Below are positions 63,691 through 64,000 of a stretch of 64,000 nucleotides of DNA, one piece after another; within the stretch, counting starts at the first letter, position 1, and each line of letters opens with the position of its first letter. The translations under genes and the position numbers were made by a program. The stretch covers positions 1 through 64,000 of the forward strand of contig JAGQPX010000099.1 in assembly GCA_020426505.1 (NCBI GenBank). Reading direction: 5' to 3'. Below the pieces are notes generated by a model. It was not told where the DNA came from. It saw nothing but the letters and a program-made list of their open reading frames with translations, and searched no databases. The stretch comes from Planctomycetaceae bacterium (GTDB lineage: Bacteria > Planctomycetota > Planctomycetia > Planctomycetales > Planctomycetaceae).

Positions 63691-64000
63691 TCAGACGTTC
63701 GTGAGGTCAAAGTGCTCGGCGGGGAGCAACTCGCGCCATCGCTCGCGGATGATCGCTTCTCCCGCATCAAACACGGTCATGGTGGACTCCGTGAGTGGCG
63801 GCAGATTGACCCGTTTCATGACTTGATTCAGGCGAAACAGCAGCCTCTGCGAGTCAGCATAATCGTACAGAAAGCGTTCCTGCTGAAACAGTCTCAGTCC
63901 GCGTGCCAGCCGATCGGTCTGCTCTCGTGACATGCGGTTGATCGAGTCTTCGACTAACTCACGATCGATCTGCGACCATGCTTCGTAGTACAGATCAAGT
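63691..64000 (-). CDS. C-terminal part of an unknown protein, truncated by the window edge
   Basis: An open frame continues in phase beyond 64000. The visible C-terminal ~102 residues (LDLYYEAWSQIDRELVEDSI, MSREQTDRLARGLRLFQQER, PPLTESTMTVFDAGEAIIRE and an end LLPAEHFDLTNV) are helical and charged. Internal ATG 63933 is not needed as a start. I recognise no family. It lies 43 bases upstream of the epimerase gene on the same strand and may share its transcript. Confidence 0.5.
   Translation of the reverse strand, partial: LDLYYEAWSQIDRELVEDSINRMSREQTDRLARGLRLFQQERFLYDYADSQRLLFRLNQVMKRVNLPPLTESTMTVFDAGEAIIRERWRELLPAEHFDLTNV

Overview
The window looks like a chromosomal segment of a Planctomycetota bacterium, probably a free-living aquatic heterotroph. 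The markers are protein families that are largely confined to this phylum: two PSD1/PSCyt (DUF1549/DUF1553) plus DUF1501 gene pairs, a 1,644-residue membrane-bound-dehydrogenase/haem protein with a fused cupredoxin, and large secreted proteins with CXXCH motifs. Species cannot be named from sequence alone. I see no rRNA, tRNA, CRISPR array or insertion sequence.

Layout. (1) 38-8085, minus strand: a four-gene inorganic-carbon operon. It encodes a DabA (DUF2309) protein with the complete Cys-Asp/His-Cys zinc site, two different antiporter-like (NuoL/NuoM-type) membrane subunits, and a SulP permease whose C-terminus carries a STAS domain and then what looks like a PII-like SbtB domain. This is the most interesting system in the window: a predicted bicarbonate/CO2 accumulation module with a built-in PII-type sensor. 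(2) 8260-9667: small secreted or unknown proteins. (3) 9948-12661, plus: aroA-rsmB, coupled by an ATGA overlap. (4) 12774-14192: a secreted beta-helix protein. (5) 14401-17776, minus: lspA, a TPR protein, ExbB/TolQ and two ExbD/TolR genes, likely one operon. (6) 17940-27080: two PSD1/DUF1501 pairs arranged tail to tail. (7) 27284-29219: mnmE, a strong terminator, and a Flp-pilin-like gene with a candidate sigma-54 promoter. (8) 29676-32449, plus: a HAL2/SAL1-type PAP phosphatase translationally coupled to an SLC13-type permease with two RCK_C domains, probably a sulfate-assimilation unit. (9) 32424-34223: recJ, overlapping the permease gene at the 3' end.

(10) 34358-50213, minus: a ~16 kb exopolysaccharide locus. 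In transcription order it encodes a Wzy-like polymerase, a Wzx-like flippase, a GT4 glycosyltransferase, a Gfo/Idh/MocA oxidoreductase, an NDP-sugar epimerase, two more GT4 enzymes, two NodB deacetylases, a third deacetylase-like barrel protein, a membrane EEP-family protein and a Wzc-like chain-length regulator/tyrosine kinase. Short overlaps link most genes. (11) 50816-54718, plus: polA with an apparently active proofreading domain, then a secreted protein with a variant PEP-CTERM tail, which may be a client of the exopolysaccharide/exosortase system. (12) 54735-59669, minus: the giant dehydrogenase/azurin/cytochrome fusion. (13) 60167-64000: hisA, a protein with a CX4CH haem-like motif, a single-domain response regulator, a tagatose-3-epimerase-like TIM barrel and a truncated unknown gene at the window edge.

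Non-coding structure includes two pairs of inverted dispersed-type repeats (43697-43817 and 59831-59998), palindromes upstream of dabA, and the terminator after the pilin-like gene. Functional assignments rest on motif recognition by eye; no database search was possible.
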